From Nocardia crassostreae (GTDB taxonomy: Bacteria > Actinomycetota > Actinomycetes > Mycobacteriales > Mycobacteriaceae), in contig NZ_BDCH01000030.1 in the NCBI RefSeq assembly GCF_001613405.1, forward strand, positions 1-64,000: a DNA stretch of 64,000 nt, in the 5' to 3' direction. The notes beneath the pieces are model-generated. The model saw only the letters and a list, made by a program, of their open reading frames with translations. It was not told where the DNA came from and made no database searches. A program made the position numbers and the translations under genes. Positions 50,976 through 60,378 of this stretch are shown in pieces. Each line of letters opens with the position of its first letter. The stretch's first letter is position 1.

Positions 50976-51401
50976 TGTTTCTCCTCGCACGCCGTGCATT
51001 GTTGATCCGGTCTGAACCAGCAGCCCGCTAGACACAGCCCGGTGCGGCGCGGGTACTACTACAGGAGATGGTAGACCCCCGCTGACCGTGCTCTCGTCCA
51101 GGTCCACCCCGCGTGTGCCTGCGCGTCTGTAGTAGGAGAGCGGTGAATCGCCTTCGGCCGTGTGCCGAATCACGTTCGATCCGGGTCACGGACAGATCCG
51201 CGCGCGGACACGAACATACGACACGGCGGCCGGTGAAAGCGGGTTCTTGTACGGCCGCGAATCGCCCACCTCTAGGGTGGTGGGTACATCGGTGCGTCGT
51301 CCGCGTTTCAGTTCGTGCGCGTCGCACCGGCGATCACCCCGCAGCGAACACCCGCCGCCCACAACCGCATCGTTGACGAGAAGGTCAGGAGAACCTCGGT
51401 C
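50976..51401. other. 426-bp divergent control region between ctaB and tkt
   Basis: No gene here. It holds the inverted pair CTACTACAG (51056-51064) and CTGTAGTAG (51127-51135), which are BlaI-like half-sites, and a TAGGGT hexamer at 51273-51278 that could be a tkt -10. A TTGTAC at 51247-51252 is a poor -35 for it at 20 bp. A ribosome site CAGGAGA lies at 51386-51392. Confidence 0.6.
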
Positions 51402-53546
51402 GTGTCAGTCACAGACGACATCCGCGCGCTCACTCAGCCGAACCATCCCACCGACTGGACCGAATTGGACACCAGAGCCGTCGATACGGCCCGTGTCCTC
51501 GCCGCCGACGCGGTGCAGAACGCGGGCAACGGCCATCCTGGCACCGCGATGAGCCTGGCGCCGTTGGCGTACACGCTCTTTCACCGCGTCATGCGCTTCG
51601 ATCCGACCGATCCGGAATGGGTGGGCCGCGACCGTTTCGTCCTGTCCTGCGGTCACTCCAGCCTGACCCTGTACGTGCAGCTGTACCTGTCGGGCATGGG
51701 CCTCGAACTCGACGATCTCGTCAACCTGCGCAAGTGGGGTTCGCTGACCCCGGGTCACCCGGAGTACCGGCACACCGCGGGCGTCGAGATCACCACCGGC
51801 CCGCTGGGCCAGGGCCTGGCCTCGGCGGTCGGCATGTCGATGGCGTCGCGGCGCGAGCGCGGACTCTTCGATCCGGAAGCGGCGCAGGGGCAGAGCGCGT
51901 TCGACCACTTCATCTACGTCGTCGCCTCCGACGGCGATATCGAAGAGGGCGTCACCTCCGAGGCGTCCGCCCTCGCGGGCACCCAGCAGCTGGGCAATCT
52001 GATCGTCTTCTACGACGACAACAAGATCTCCATCGAGGACGACACCACCATCGCCCTCACCGAGGACACCGCCGAGCGCTACCGCGCCTACGGCTGGCAT
52101 GTGCAGGTCGTCGAGGGCGGCGAGAACATCGTCGGCATCGAGCAGGCCATTGCCGCCGCCCAGGCCGTCACCGACAAGCCGTCGATCATCGTGCTGCGCA
52201 CCATCATCGGCTACCCGGCCCCCAACAAGATGAACACCGGCGCGGCGCACGGCGCGGCCCTCGGTGCGGACGAGGTCGCCGCCACCAAGAAGATCCTGGG
52301 CTTCGATCCCGAGAAGAGCTTCGCCGTCGACGACGCGGTCATCGCGCACTCGCGCAATCTCGCCGCCGATCGCGGCAAGGCCGCCCGCGCCGCCTGGCAG
52401 GACCAGTTCGACGCGTGGGCCGGGGCCAACCCGGAGAACAAGACGCTGTTCGATCGTCTCCAGGAGCGCCGCCTGCCCGAGGGCTGGGCCGAGACCCTGC
52501 CGACCCACGCGGTCGACGCCAAGGGCACCTCCACCCGCAAGGCCTCCGGCAAGGTGCTGGCCTCCCTCGCCCCGGTGCTGCCGGAGCTGTGGGGCGGTTC
52601 GGCCGACCTCGCGGAATCCAACAACACCACCATGCCGAACGTGCCGTCCTTCGGCCCGGAGTCGATTTCGACCGGTATGTGGAAGGCCAACCCGTACGGT
52701 CGCACCCTGCACTTCGGTGTGCGTGAGCACGCCATGGGCTCGATCCTCAATGGCATCGCGCTGCACGGACCGACCCGTCCGTACGGCGGCACCTTCCTGG
52801 TGTTCTCCGATTACATGCGGCCCGCGGTTCGTCTCGGCACGCTCATGCGCACCCCGGTCGTCTACGTGTGGACCCACGACTCCATCGGCCTCGGCGAGGA
52901 CGGCCCGACCCACCAGCCCATCGAGCACCTCGCCGCGCTGCGCGCGATTCCGGGCCTGAACGTGGTCCGCCCGGGCGACGCCAACGAGGTCACCCACGCC
53001 TGGCGCACCATCCTGGAACGCGATTCCGCCGAACGGCATTCGCACTTCCTGGTCTCCGAGCCCGCGCATCAGGACGGCCCGTCCGCGCTGGCCCTGACCC
53101 GTCAGGACATTCCGGTCCTGGAGGGCACCTCCTACGAGGGCGTGCGCAAGGGCGGCTACATCCTGGCCGAATCCTCCACCGCCACACCGCAGGTGATCCT
53201 CATCGGCACCGGTTCCGAGCTGCACCTCGCGGTCGAGGCCCGCGCTACCCTCGAGGCACAGGGCATCGGCGCCCGCGTGGTGTCCATGCCGTGCGTGGAG
53301 TGGTTCGACGCGCAGGATCAGGCCTACAAGGACCAGGTGCTGCCGCCGTCGGTCAAGGCGCGCGTCACCGTCGAGGCCGGAATCGCCATGCCGTGGCACC
53401 GGTTCACCGGTGACAACGGCGAGAACGTGTCCATCGAGCACTTCGGCGCCTCGGCGGACTACAAGACCCTGTTCCGCGAGTTCGGCATCACCGCCGACGC
53501 CGTCGTCGACGCTGCTACCCGCTCTCTTGCCAAGGTGAAGGGATAA
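51402..53546 (+). CDS. tkt: transketolase
   Basis: 714 residues. A thiamine-diphosphate enzyme that moves two-carbon units between sugar phosphates. Motifs: GNGHPGTAMSLAPL, TTGPLGQGLASAVGMS, the ThDP motif SDGDIEEGVTSEAS, and GLGEDGPTHQPIEHLAALR. Start GTG 51402 (VSVTDDIRALT) sits 9 bp after CAGGAGA; the longer open frame upstream has no such site. First gene of the operon tkt-tal-zwf-opcA-pgl. Confidence 0.96.
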   Translation: MSVTDDIRALTQPNHPTDWTELDTRAVDTARVLAADAVQNAGNGHPGTAMSLAPLAYTLFHRVMRFDPTDPEWVGRDRFVLSCGHSSLTLYVQLYLSGMGLELDDLVNLRKWGSLTPGHPEYRHTAGVEITTGPLGQGLASAVGMSMASRRERGLFDPEAAQGQSAFDHFIYVVASDGDIEEGVTSEASALAGTQQLGNLIVFYDDNKISIEDDTTIALTEDTAERYRAYGWHVQVVEGGENIVGIEQAIAAAQAVTDKPSIIVLRTIIGYPAPNKMNTGAAHGAALGADEVAATKKILGFDPEKSFAVDDAVIAHSRNLAADRGKAARAAWQDQFDAWAGANPENKTLFDRLQERRLPEGWAETLPTHAVDAKGTSTRKASGKVLASLAPVLPELWGGSADLAESNNTTMPNVPSFGPESISTGMWKANPYGRTLHFGVREHAMGSILNGIALHGPTRPYGGTFLVFSDYMRPAVRLGTLMRTPVVYVWTHDSIGLGEDGPTHQPIEHLAALRAIPGLNVVRPGDANEVTHAWRTILERDSAERHSHFLVSEPAHQDGPSALALTRQDIPVLEGTSYEGVRKGGYILAESSTATPQVILIGTGSELHLAVEARATLEAQGIGARVVSMPCVEWFDAQDQAYKDQVLPPSVKARVTVEAGIAMPWHRFTGDNGENVSIEHFGASADYKTLFREFGITADAVVDAATRSLAKVKG

Positions 53547-53554
53547 GCAAACCC

Positions 53555-54685
53555 ATGACTCAGAACACCAATACCGCGGCGCTGTCGGCCGCCGGTGTCT
53601 CGGTGTGGCTCGACGACCTGTCGCGCGGCCGCATCAAGTCCGGCAATCTGCAGGGCCTGATCGACACCCGCAATGTCGTCGGCGTCACCACTAACCCGAC
53701 CATCTTCCAGGGCGCGCTCGCCAATGGCCACGACTACGACGAGCAGGTGCGTGAGCTCGCCGCCCGTGGCGCCGATGTGGATTCGGCCGTGCGCACCATC
53801 ACCACCGATGATGTGCGCGCCGCGTGCGACGTGTTCGCGGAGATCTTCCGCGAGACCGGCGGCGTGGACGGCCGCGTGTCTATCGAGGTGGATCCGCGCT
53901 TCGCGTTCGACGAAGAGGCCACCGTGGCCCAGGCCGTCGAACTGTGGAAGATCGTGGACCGGCCCAACCTGTTCATCAAGATTCCCGCCACCGAGGCCGG
54001 ACTCCCGGCCATCACCCGGGTCATCTCCGAGGGCATCAGCGTGAACGTGACGCTCATCTTCTCAGTGCAGCGCTACATCTCGGTCATGGGCGCCTACCTG
54101 GACGGGCTCACCAACGCCAAGACCGCCGGGCACGATCTGGCCAAGATCCATTCCGTCGCTTCGTTCTTCGTCTCCCGCGTGGACACCGAGATCGACAAGC
54201 GGCTGGAGGCCATCGGCACCCCGGAGGCGCTGGCGCTGCGCGGCAAGGCCGGAATCGCCAACGCGCGCTTGGCCTATGCCGCCTACCAGGATGTTTTCGA
54301 CGGCGGTAAGCACACCAATGTGTATGCGCGCCTTTCCTCCGCAGGCGGGAACAAACAGCGGGCGCTGTGGGCTTCCACCGGTGTGAAGAACCCGGAGTAC
54401 TCCGACGTCATGTACGTCACCGAGCTGGTGGCGCCGAATACGGTGAACACGCTGCCGGAGAAGACCCTCGAGGCCGTCGCCGACCATGCCGAGATCACCG
54501 GGGACACCATCTCCGGTACCCCGGCCGAGGCGCAGCAGGTCTTCGACGCGCTGACCGCGGTCGGCATCGATCTGGACAATGTGTTCGGCGTGCTGGAGAC
54601 CGAAGGCGTGGACAAGTTCGTGAAGTCCTGGGAGGAGCTGCTGGTCGCCACTACCGAGCAGCTGCAGGCGGCGGGGAGCAACTGA
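53555..54685 (+). CDS. tal: transaldolase
   Basis: 376 residues, the long actinobacterial form. It moves dihydroxyacetone units in the pentose phosphate pathway. The Schiff-base Lys is in NLFIKIPATEAGLPAI, and the conserved start VGVTTNPTIFQGAL is present. It begins 8 bp after tkt and ends 2 bp before zwf. Intact. Confidence 0.96.
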   Translation: MTQNTNTAALSAAGVSVWLDDLSRGRIKSGNLQGLIDTRNVVGVTTNPTIFQGALANGHDYDEQVRELAARGADVDSAVRTITTDDVRAACDVFAEIFRETGGVDGRVSIEVDPRFAFDEEATVAQAVELWKIVDRPNLFIKIPATEAGLPAITRVISEGISVNVTLIFSVQRYISVMGAYLDGLTNAKTAGHDLAKIHSVASFFVSRVDTEIDKRLEAIGTPEALALRGKAGIANARLAYAAYQDVFDGGKHTNVYARLSSAGGNKQRALWASTGVKNPEYSDVMYVTELVAPNTVNTLPEKTLEAVADHAEITGDTISGTPAEAQQVFDALTAVGIDLDNVFGVLETEGVDKFVKSWEELLVATTEQLQAAGSN

Positions 54686-54687
54686 CA

Positions 54688-56253
54688 GTGGCTTCCGCCG
54701 CGGCGACGACGGTCACGATGGGGAATCCGCTCCGCGATGGGCGCGACAGCCGGGTTCCCCATATTGCTGGACCGTGCAGCATGGTGATATTCGGGGTGAC
54801 CGGTGACCTGTCGCGGCGCAAGTTGCTCCCGGCCATCTACGACTTGGCGAACCGGGGGCTGCTGCCCCCCGGTTTCGCCCTGGTCGGGTTCGCGCGCCGC
54901 GATATGAGCGAGGACGAGTTCCCGCAACTCGTCCACGAATCGATCAGCGCCTCGGCGCGCACGCCCTTCCGCGAGGAGGTGTGGCAGCAGCTGAAGGAGG
55001 GATTGCGGTTCGTTCAAGGCACATTCGAGAACGACGCGGCCTTCCACAAGCTGGCCACCACCCTCAAGGATCTGGATCGCGATCGCGGGACGGGCGGGAA
55101 TTACGCCTTCTACCTGTCGATTCCGCCGGACGAGTTCCCGGTGGTGCTGGAACAGCTCTCGAAGAACGGGCTGGCGTCGGCGGCGGCGTCCGCGCCCGGG
55201 CATCCGCTGCCGTGGCGGCGGGTGGTGATCGAGAAGCCGTTCGGGCACGATCTGGAGAGCGCCGTCGAGCTCAATGCCCTTGTCAACGGGGTGTTCCCGG
55301 AGCAGTCGGTGTTCCGCATCGACCACTATCTGGGCAAGGAGACGGTGCAGAACATTCTGGCGCTGCGCTTCGCGAACCAGTTGTTCGATCCGATCTGGAA
55401 TGCCAACTATGTCGACCATGTGCAGATCACCATGGCCGAGGACATCGGATTAGGCGGGCGCGCAGGCTATTACGACGGCATCGGCGCGGCCCGCGATGTG
55501 ATCCAGAACCATCTGCTGCAGCTGCTGGCGCTGACGGCCATGGAGGAGCCGGTCAGCTTCCAGCCCAAGCAATTGCAGATCGAGAAGATCAAGGTGCTCT
55601 CGGCCACCAAACTGGTTGCGCCCCTTGATGAGACGACCGCGCGCGGCCAGTACGCCGCGGGCTGGCAGGGCAGCGAGCCCGTGGTGGGGCTGTTGCAGGA
55701 GGAGGGGTTCGACCCCAACTCCAAGACCGAGACCTACGCCGCCATCACCCTCGCGGTGGAGACGCGGCGCTGGGCTGGGGTGCCGTTCTATCTGCGCACC
55801 GGAAAACGGTTGGGCCGCAGGGTCACCGAGATCGCGGTGGTGTTCAAGCGCGCGCCGCATCTGCCCTTCGATCAGACCATGACCGAGGAGCTCGGGCAGA
55901 ACGCCCTCGTCATCCAGGTGCAGCCGGATGAGGGCATCACCATGCGATTCGGGTCCAAGGTGCCCGGGTCCGGCATGGAAGTGCGCGACGTCAATATGGA
56001 TTTCAGCTACGGCGAGGCCTTCACCGAGGACTCCCCCGAGGCGTACGAGCGGCTCATCCTGGATGTGCTGCTGGGCGTGCCGTCGCTGTTCCCGGTCAAC
56101 GAGGAGGTCGAATTGTCCTGGCGCATCCTCGATCCCGTGCTCGAGCACTGGGCCTCCAATGGCCGCCCGGAGGCGTACGAGGCGGGCACCTGGGGTCCGG
56201 AATCGGCCGACAAGATGCTCGCGCGCAGCGGGCGGGAATGGCGGCGGCCGTGA
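54688..56253 (+). CDS. zwf: glucose-6-phosphate 1-dehydrogenase
   Basis: 521 residues from GTG 54688, 2 bp after tal. It makes NADPH and 6-phosphogluconolactone. The NADP-binding GVTGDLSRRKLLPAIYDL, the substrate strand EKPFGHDLESA and the active-site RIDHYLGKETVQNI are all present. OpcA, its allosteric partner in actinobacteria, is encoded next and overlaps by four bases. Confidence 0.96.
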   Translation: MASAAATTVTMGNPLRDGRDSRVPHIAGPCSMVIFGVTGDLSRRKLLPAIYDLANRGLLPPGFALVGFARRDMSEDEFPQLVHESISASARTPFREEVWQQLKEGLRFVQGTFENDAAFHKLATTLKDLDRDRGTGGNYAFYLSIPPDEFPVVLEQLSKNGLASAAASAPGHPLPWRRVVIEKPFGHDLESAVELNALVNGVFPEQSVFRIDHYLGKETVQNILALRFANQLFDPIWNANYVDHVQITMAEDIGLGGRAGYYDGIGAARDVIQNHLLQLLALTAMEEPVSFQPKQLQIEKIKVLSATKLVAPLDETTARGQYAAGWQGSEPVVGLLQEEGFDPNSKTETYAAITLAVETRRWAGVPFYLRTGKRLGRRVTEIAVVFKRAPHLPFDQTMTEELGQNALVIQVQPDEGITMRFGSKVPGSGMEVRDVNMDFSYGEAFTEDSPEAYERLILDVLLGVPSLFPVNEEVELSWRILDPVLEHWASNGRPEAYEAGTWGPESADKMLARSGREWRRP

Positions 56254-57158
56254 TCATCGATATGCCCGATACCGATACCCGCGAGGTGTCCAAGCGGCTC
56301 ATCCAGCTGCGCGAGGCCAATGGCGTGATCACCATGGGGCGCGTGCTCACCCTGGTGGTGTGCACCCTGGACAGTTCCGAGGCCGAGGACGCCATCGATG
56401 CCGCCAATGACGCCAGCCGGGAGCATCCCTGCCGGGTGATAGTGCTGGCGCGCGGTGATCGCAAGGCCGACACCCGCCTCGACGCCCAGATCCGCGTGGG
56501 CGGGGATGCGGGCGCGGCCGAGGTGATAGTGCTTCGGCTGCAAGGTGATCTGGTGAGCCACGAGAGCAGCGTGGTCATTCCGTTCCTGCTGCCCGATACG
56601 CCCGTGGTGGCGTGGTGGCCGCGTGGGGCCCCGGAGTTCCCGTCCAAGGATTCGGTGGGGCGCTTGGCGACGCGCCGCATTACCGACGCGACCTTCGCGC
56701 CGGATCCGCAGGAGACCATCAAGAAGCGCCGCGGCTCCTACGCGCCCGGCGATACCGATCTGGCGTGGAGCCGGGTCACCTACTGGCGGGCGCTGCTGGC
56801 CTCCGCCTTGGACGAGGCGCCCTTCGAAGCTGTTGATTCCGTGACGGTTTCGGGTCTGCGCGAGGAACCGGCCTTGGATATGCTGGCCGGGTGGCTCGCC
56901 GCCCGACTGTCGTGCCCCGTGGTCCGTCGTACCGGTGAGCTGAAGGTGGAGTTGCGCCGCCCGTCGGTGAACATCTCCATCGCCCGCCCGCAGCACGGCC
57001 GCACGGCGACCTTGACCCGCACCGGCGAACCCGACCAGCGTTTCGCGCTGGCCCGCCGCGAGACCAAGGACTGCCTGGCCGAGGAGCTGCGGCACCTCGA
57101 CGCGGACGATATCTACGCCGAGGCCTTCACCGGAATCGAAAGGGTCACCTATGAGTAA
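56250..57158 (+). CDS. opcA: OpcA, glucose-6-phosphate dehydrogenase assembly protein
   Basis: 302 residues. OpcA is needed for full activity of the actinobacterial Zwf. Start GTG 56250 (VIIDMPDTDTREV) matches the usual IVDLPDT start and overlaps the zwf stop; the ATG at 56238 is less likely. Conserved text: NGVITMGRVLTLVVC and VVAWWPRGAPEFPSKDSVG. Overlaps pgl by 8 bp. Confidence 0.95.
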   Translation: MIIDMPDTDTREVSKRLIQLREANGVITMGRVLTLVVCTLDSSEAEDAIDAANDASREHPCRVIVLARGDRKADTRLDAQIRVGGDAGAAEVIVLRLQGDLVSHESSVVIPFLLPDTPVVAWWPRGAPEFPSKDSVGRLATRRITDATFAPDPQETIKKRRGSYAPGDTDLAWSRVTYWRALLASALDEAPFEAVDSVTVSGLREEPALDMLAGWLAARLSCPVVRRTGELKVELRRPSVNISIARPQHGRTATLTRTGEPDQRFALARRETKDCLAEELRHLDADDIYAEAFTGIERVTYE

Positions 57159-57885
57159 GCCTGCCGTTGAAACCTTCACCGGCACAGACGAACTCGTGCG
57201 CGCCGCGGCGGCGCGCCTCGTCGCCGAGGTGGTGGAGGCGCAGCGCCTGCGCGGCTCGGCCTCGGTCGTGCTGACCGGCGGCGGCACCGGTATCAAACTC
57301 CTCGAATGGGTCCGCGAGGCCCCCGGCGATATCGACTGGTCCAAGCTCGACATCTTCTGGGGCGACGAGCGTTTCCTGCCCGTCGGCGACCCGGAACGCA
57401 ATGAGGTCCAGGCCCGCGCCGCCCTGCTCGACCACGTCCCGGTCGACCCGTCCCGCGTGCACCCCACCGAAACCTCCAGCGGCGACTACCCGGACCCCAT
57501 CGAGGCCGCGGGCGAGTACTCGGCCGCCGTGCACGCCCACCTCGACGAGCACGGCTCCTTCGACCTGCACCTGCTCGGCATGGGCGGTGAGGGCCACATC
57601 AATTCGCTGTTCCCGCACACCGACGCCACCCGCGAGGAACACGAACTCGTTGTCGCGGAAACCCATTCGCCCAAGCCCCCGGCCGTGCGCATTACCCTGA
57701 CCCTGCCCGCCATCCGCCGCACCCGCCACGTGGTGCTCATCGTCTCCGGCGAGGCCAAGGCCGCGGCGGTCGCCGCCGCCCTCAATGGCGCCTCCCCCTT
57801 GGACATTCCGGCCGCGGGCGCGATCGGCAGCGAGTCCACCACCTGGCTGCTCGACGAGGCCGCCGCCACCGACCTGCCCCGGTAG
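57151..57885 (+). CDS. pgl: 6-phosphogluconolactonase
   Basis: 244 residues. It hydrolyses the lactone made by Zwf. The NagB-like fold has SVVLTGGGTGIKLLEW, DIFWGDERFLPVGDPERN and LLGMGGEGHINSLFPH, with active-site residues in the last. Last gene of the pentose-phosphate operon; a strong terminator follows. Confidence 0.95.
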   Translation: MSKPAVETFTGTDELVRAAAARLVAEVVEAQRLRGSASVVLTGGGTGIKLLEWVREAPGDIDWSKLDIFWGDERFLPVGDPERNEVQARAALLDHVPVDPSRVHPTETSSGDYPDPIEAAGEYSAAVHAHLDEHGSFDLHLLGMGGEGHINSLFPHTDATREEHELVVAETHSPKPPAVRITLTLPAIRRTRHVVLIVSGEAKAAAVAAALNGASPLDIPAAGAIGSESTTWLLDEAAATDLPR

Positions 57886-57920
57886 CGCCCCCGGGCGATG
57901 CCCGACACGTCCACACTGGA

Positions 57921-57951
57921 ACGAGCTAGGACCGAGGTCGGCCTAGCTCGT
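57921..57951 (+). terminator. rho-independent terminator of the tkt-pgl operon
   Basis: ACGAGCTAGG at 57921-57930 pairs exactly with CCTAGCTCGT at 57942-57951 around an 11-nt loop, and is followed by TTCT. It lies 36 bp after the pgl stop. Confidence 0.8.
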
Positions 57952-57958
57952 TTCTAGT

Positions 57959-58179
57959 CTGATCGCGCGACTGCCCGCCCCACTACCCGGGGACAGCTGG
58001 GACACCGGTGCACCGACCTGGTGGATCCGGGATCTGATCGAGTACTGGTCATCGGGCCGCTGACCGACCCTCGCGCGCACGGCGGCGACCCGGCGGACGC
58101 CTTCCACCTGGTGGTCGGCGGGCTGAGTAGTGCGGTACTCGCGCAGAGCGGCCCGGCGAGTTCTACGCTGACCCCCTGA
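57959..58179 (+). pseudogene. epoxide-hydrolase relic, two fused pieces
   Basis: Two phases carry pieces of an EHN-type epoxide hydrolase. 57959-58065 reads LIARLPAPLPGDSW, DTGAPTWWIRDLIEYW, the N-terminal domain text. From 58048 another phase reads VIGPLTDPRAHGGDPADAFHL, the conserved stretch that lies about 45 residues later in the family, then degenerates to a stop at 58177-58179. The join at GAGTACTG|GTCATC lacks that stretch and shifts frame. Both gene ends are gone, so it is a fragment and not expressible. Confidence 0.75.
58164..58169 (+). promoter_or_regulatory. candidate -10 hexamer TACGCT
   Basis: TACGCT lies 44 nt before ATG 58214. The gap contains GGGAGGGGAAAC, a strong ribosome site, so this would be a leadered transcript. 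Moderate support only. Confidence 0.35.
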
Positions 58180-58213
58180 TGCCGAATGAGTCGGCACGGG
58201 AGGGGAAACGATC

Positions 58214-59008
58214 ATGATCGATGTGATCACTTTGCGCGGGACCGGAGAGGCGCGCAATGCCAATGGGACACCGGCGGGAATGCTGCACGATGTCGCAAAA
58301 CTGCTGGATATCGAGAAGTTCAGTTGTTTCGAACCGGATTGGCCCGCTTCGATCGGGCCCACGCCGGATGTGTGGGGGCCGTCGCTGGAGACCTCGGTGC
58401 GCTTGGGCGTCGCGGCGGGGGTCAAGGCGATTCAGGATTCACCCAATGTTTGCGGGCTGCTGAGTTATTCGCTGGGCGGGATCGTCGTCAGCAAGATTCT
58501 CGAGGGGGTGCAGTCGGGGGAATTCACCAATACCAATGGTTCGCCACTGGAAATCGCCTTCGCGGTGAATATCGCCAATCCCATGCGCAGACCCGGTGAA
58601 TCGGTCGGAGACCTCTGCCCCACCGATACGTTCGGGCTGCACGGCATTCGCGGCATGTGGCCGCTCGAGGTCGAGGTCAGCGAGTACGCGAACCCGGACG
58701 ACATCATCACCTCCTCCCCCGCCAATTCCCCCCTGCGCGTCCTCGACGCGGGCATTTCACCGTTCTCCCTGGTGGAAGGCGCCCGCATCGGAGACCTCAC
58801 CCAGGTGCTCTACGCCGAACTCCTGGAATTCCTGTTGAAGGACCCCATCGCCAATATCGACCGCTACGCCGCCGCCCTGCGCGGCCTCCTCGGCTACCTC
58901 ACCCCGTGGCCCGACGGACAGCACGTCCGATACTCCGGGCACCACATGCCGGGCACCGGCGTGCTGTGGACGACGCATGCGGCGGAGTACCTCAACGCCA
59001 ACTTCTGA
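58214..59008 (+). CDS. alpha/beta hydrolase, PE-PPE/LysB-like
   Basis: 264 residues. A cutinase-like hydrolase related by text to PE-PPE-domain lipases and mycobacteriophage LysB. The nucleophile lies in GLLSYSLGGIVVSKIL (SYSLGG), the segment NIANPMRRPGES follows it as in that group, an acidic residue is in YANPDDIITS and the last-third His in YSGHHMPGTG. There is no signal peptide, so the product may stay inside or use another route. It may cleave esters of mycolic-type lipids. Strong ribosome site at GGGAGGGG. Confidence 0.72.
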   Translation: MIDVITLRGTGEARNANGTPAGMLHDVAKLLDIEKFSCFEPDWPASIGPTPDVWGPSLETSVRLGVAAGVKAIQDSPNVCGLLSYSLGGIVVSKILEGVQSGEFTNTNGSPLEIAFAVNIANPMRRPGESVGDLCPTDTFGLHGIRGMWPLEVEVSEYANPDDIITSSPANSPLRVLDAGISPFSLVEGARIGDLTQVLYAELLEFLLKDPIANIDRYAAALRGLLGYLTPWPDGQHVRYSGHHMPGTGVLWTTHAAEYLNANF

Positions 59009-59104
59009 GGCGGTCTCGGTGCAGAGTGCACTAGGGAAAGGGCGGGGTGTCCGGCAATCGGCCGAATTGCGTTGAACGCGACTGTTTTCCGATCATGGCT
59101 GCCA

Positions 59105-59110
59105 TAGAGT
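59105..59110 (+). promoter_or_regulatory. candidate -10 hexamer TAGAGT
   Basis: TAGAGT lies 47 nt before ATG 59158, in the 149-bp gap after the hydrolase gene. CAGGAA precedes the start as a moderate ribosome site. Confidence 0.35.
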
Positions 59111-59157
59111 CCGTGGCCACCACCGGATGGTGGGGTTACTCGGACTCAGGAACACCT

Positions 59158-60303
59158 ATGCAAAGTCGCATTTTCCGCACGTTTTTCACACTCACCGCGA
59201 CCGCTTCGGCGCTTGTGCTCGCCTTGCCGGGGACGGCCTCGGCGGCGGGCAGCATCGATTTCGCGCCCAAGGTGGATTCGCCGTCGGGCGGGTCGTTTCC
59301 GTCGTGGGGGCCGGGGCCGTCCCCGATCGGGACGGTCGGGGCGGACTTCACCGGGGATGGGATCACCGATGTGGTGGCCGCCGATTTCGGCGGGAACGGG
59401 CCGATCATGATGGCGGGCAAGGGGGATGGGACGTTCGCGCCGGGGAGCCGGGTCGGCACGCCGGGCAATGGGTACGGGGCGGTAGGGGCGGGGGATCTCA
59501 ACGGTGACGGGCGCACCGATGTGGTGGCGCAGGCGTGGACGTCGATCGCGGTGTTCCTCAACAACGGGAACGGGACTTTTCAGGCCGGTGAGAAGTACAC
59601 GACTCTCGAAGGGGCGCAACAGGAGGTGATCGTGGCCGATGCCAATGGCGACGGTAAGGCCGATGTGCTGAGCCTGGTGCCCACCGGCGTCAAGACCTGG
59701 CTCGGGAAGGGTGACGGGAAGCTGGACGGCGGCGCGACCGCGATCATCGCGGGACCGGCGGCGGCGTTCACGGTCGGGAAGTTCAATGCCGACAACGCCA
59801 TCGACATCGCCATCAACAATGATCTGCTGCAGCAGGTGGAGGTGTTCACCGGCAATGGCGACGGCAGCTTCACCCGCAAGGGCGGCAGCACCAGCGGATT
59901 GATCACCGAGGATGTCCGCGCCGGGGATTTCGACGGTGACGGCATCGACGATGTCATTACCGCCGACTCGTTCTCCTTCAGCACCACCGTGCTGATCTCC
60001 GACGGTCAGGGCGACTTCCGCGACAGCCACCGCATCACCTTCTCGGGCCTCGGGCCCACCAGTATCGCGGTCGCCGATTTCGACCGTGACGGCACACTGG
60101 ACGCCGCCATGTCGGCGGTGCTGGACTCCAAGATGGTCATCTTCACCGGAAAGGGCGACGGCACCGTCGCCAAGACCGGCGATCACGCGGTGACGTCACA
60201 ACCGCAGACACCGGTCATCGCGGACTTCGACCGCGACGGCAAACTCGACATCGTGGTCGCGGGGGCCGCCAATGCGGTGTCGTTCCTGAAGAACATCTCC
60301 TGA
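59158..60303 (+). CDS. secreted FG-GAP/VCBS-repeat beta-propeller protein
   Basis: 381 residues. A Sec signal peptide (FFTLTATASALVLALPGTASAAG) is cut near residue 30. The mature protein is six or seven blades with calcium-binding loops of the form DxDGDGxxD: GADFTGDGITD, GDLNGDGRTD, ADANGDGKAD, GDFDGDGIDD, ADFDRDGTLD, ADFDRDGKLD. Integrin-like propellers of this type bind partners or carbohydrates outside the cell. No enzyme motif. A long terminator follows. Confidence 0.88.
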   Translation: MQSRIFRTFFTLTATASALVLALPGTASAAGSIDFAPKVDSPSGGSFPSWGPGPSPIGTVGADFTGDGITDVVAADFGGNGPIMMAGKGDGTFAPGSRVGTPGNGYGAVGAGDLNGDGRTDVVAQAWTSIAVFLNNGNGTFQAGEKYTTLEGAQQEVIVADANGDGKADVLSLVPTGVKTWLGKGDGKLDGGATAIIAGPAAAFTVGKFNADNAIDIAINNDLLQQVEVFTGNGDGSFTRKGGSTSGLITEDVRAGDFDGDGIDDVITADSFSFSTTVLISDGQGDFRDSHRITFSGLGPTSIAVADFDRDGTLDAAMSAVLDSKMVIFTGKGDGTVAKTGDHAVTSQPQTPVIADFDRDGKLDIVVAGAANAVSFLKNIS

Positions 60304-60305
60304 TC

Positions 60306-60340
60306 GAGTGGGCCGGGCCACCCGTCGGCCCGGCCCACTC
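60306..60340. terminator. bidirectional terminator
   Basis: GAGTGGGCCGGGC at 60306-60318 pairs exactly with GCCCGGCCCACTC at 60328-60340 around a 9-nt loop. It lies between the secreted propeller gene and the convergent yggT gene. Confidence 0.8.
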
Positions 60341-60378
60341 CGGTGTGCGACGGCCCGGCTCCGGGCCGAAGTCGTTGG

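Noticed and set aside
51405..53441. 678-codon open frame opposite transketolase
   Set aside because: Antisense shadow in high-GC DNA; the plus strand has all transketolase motifs.
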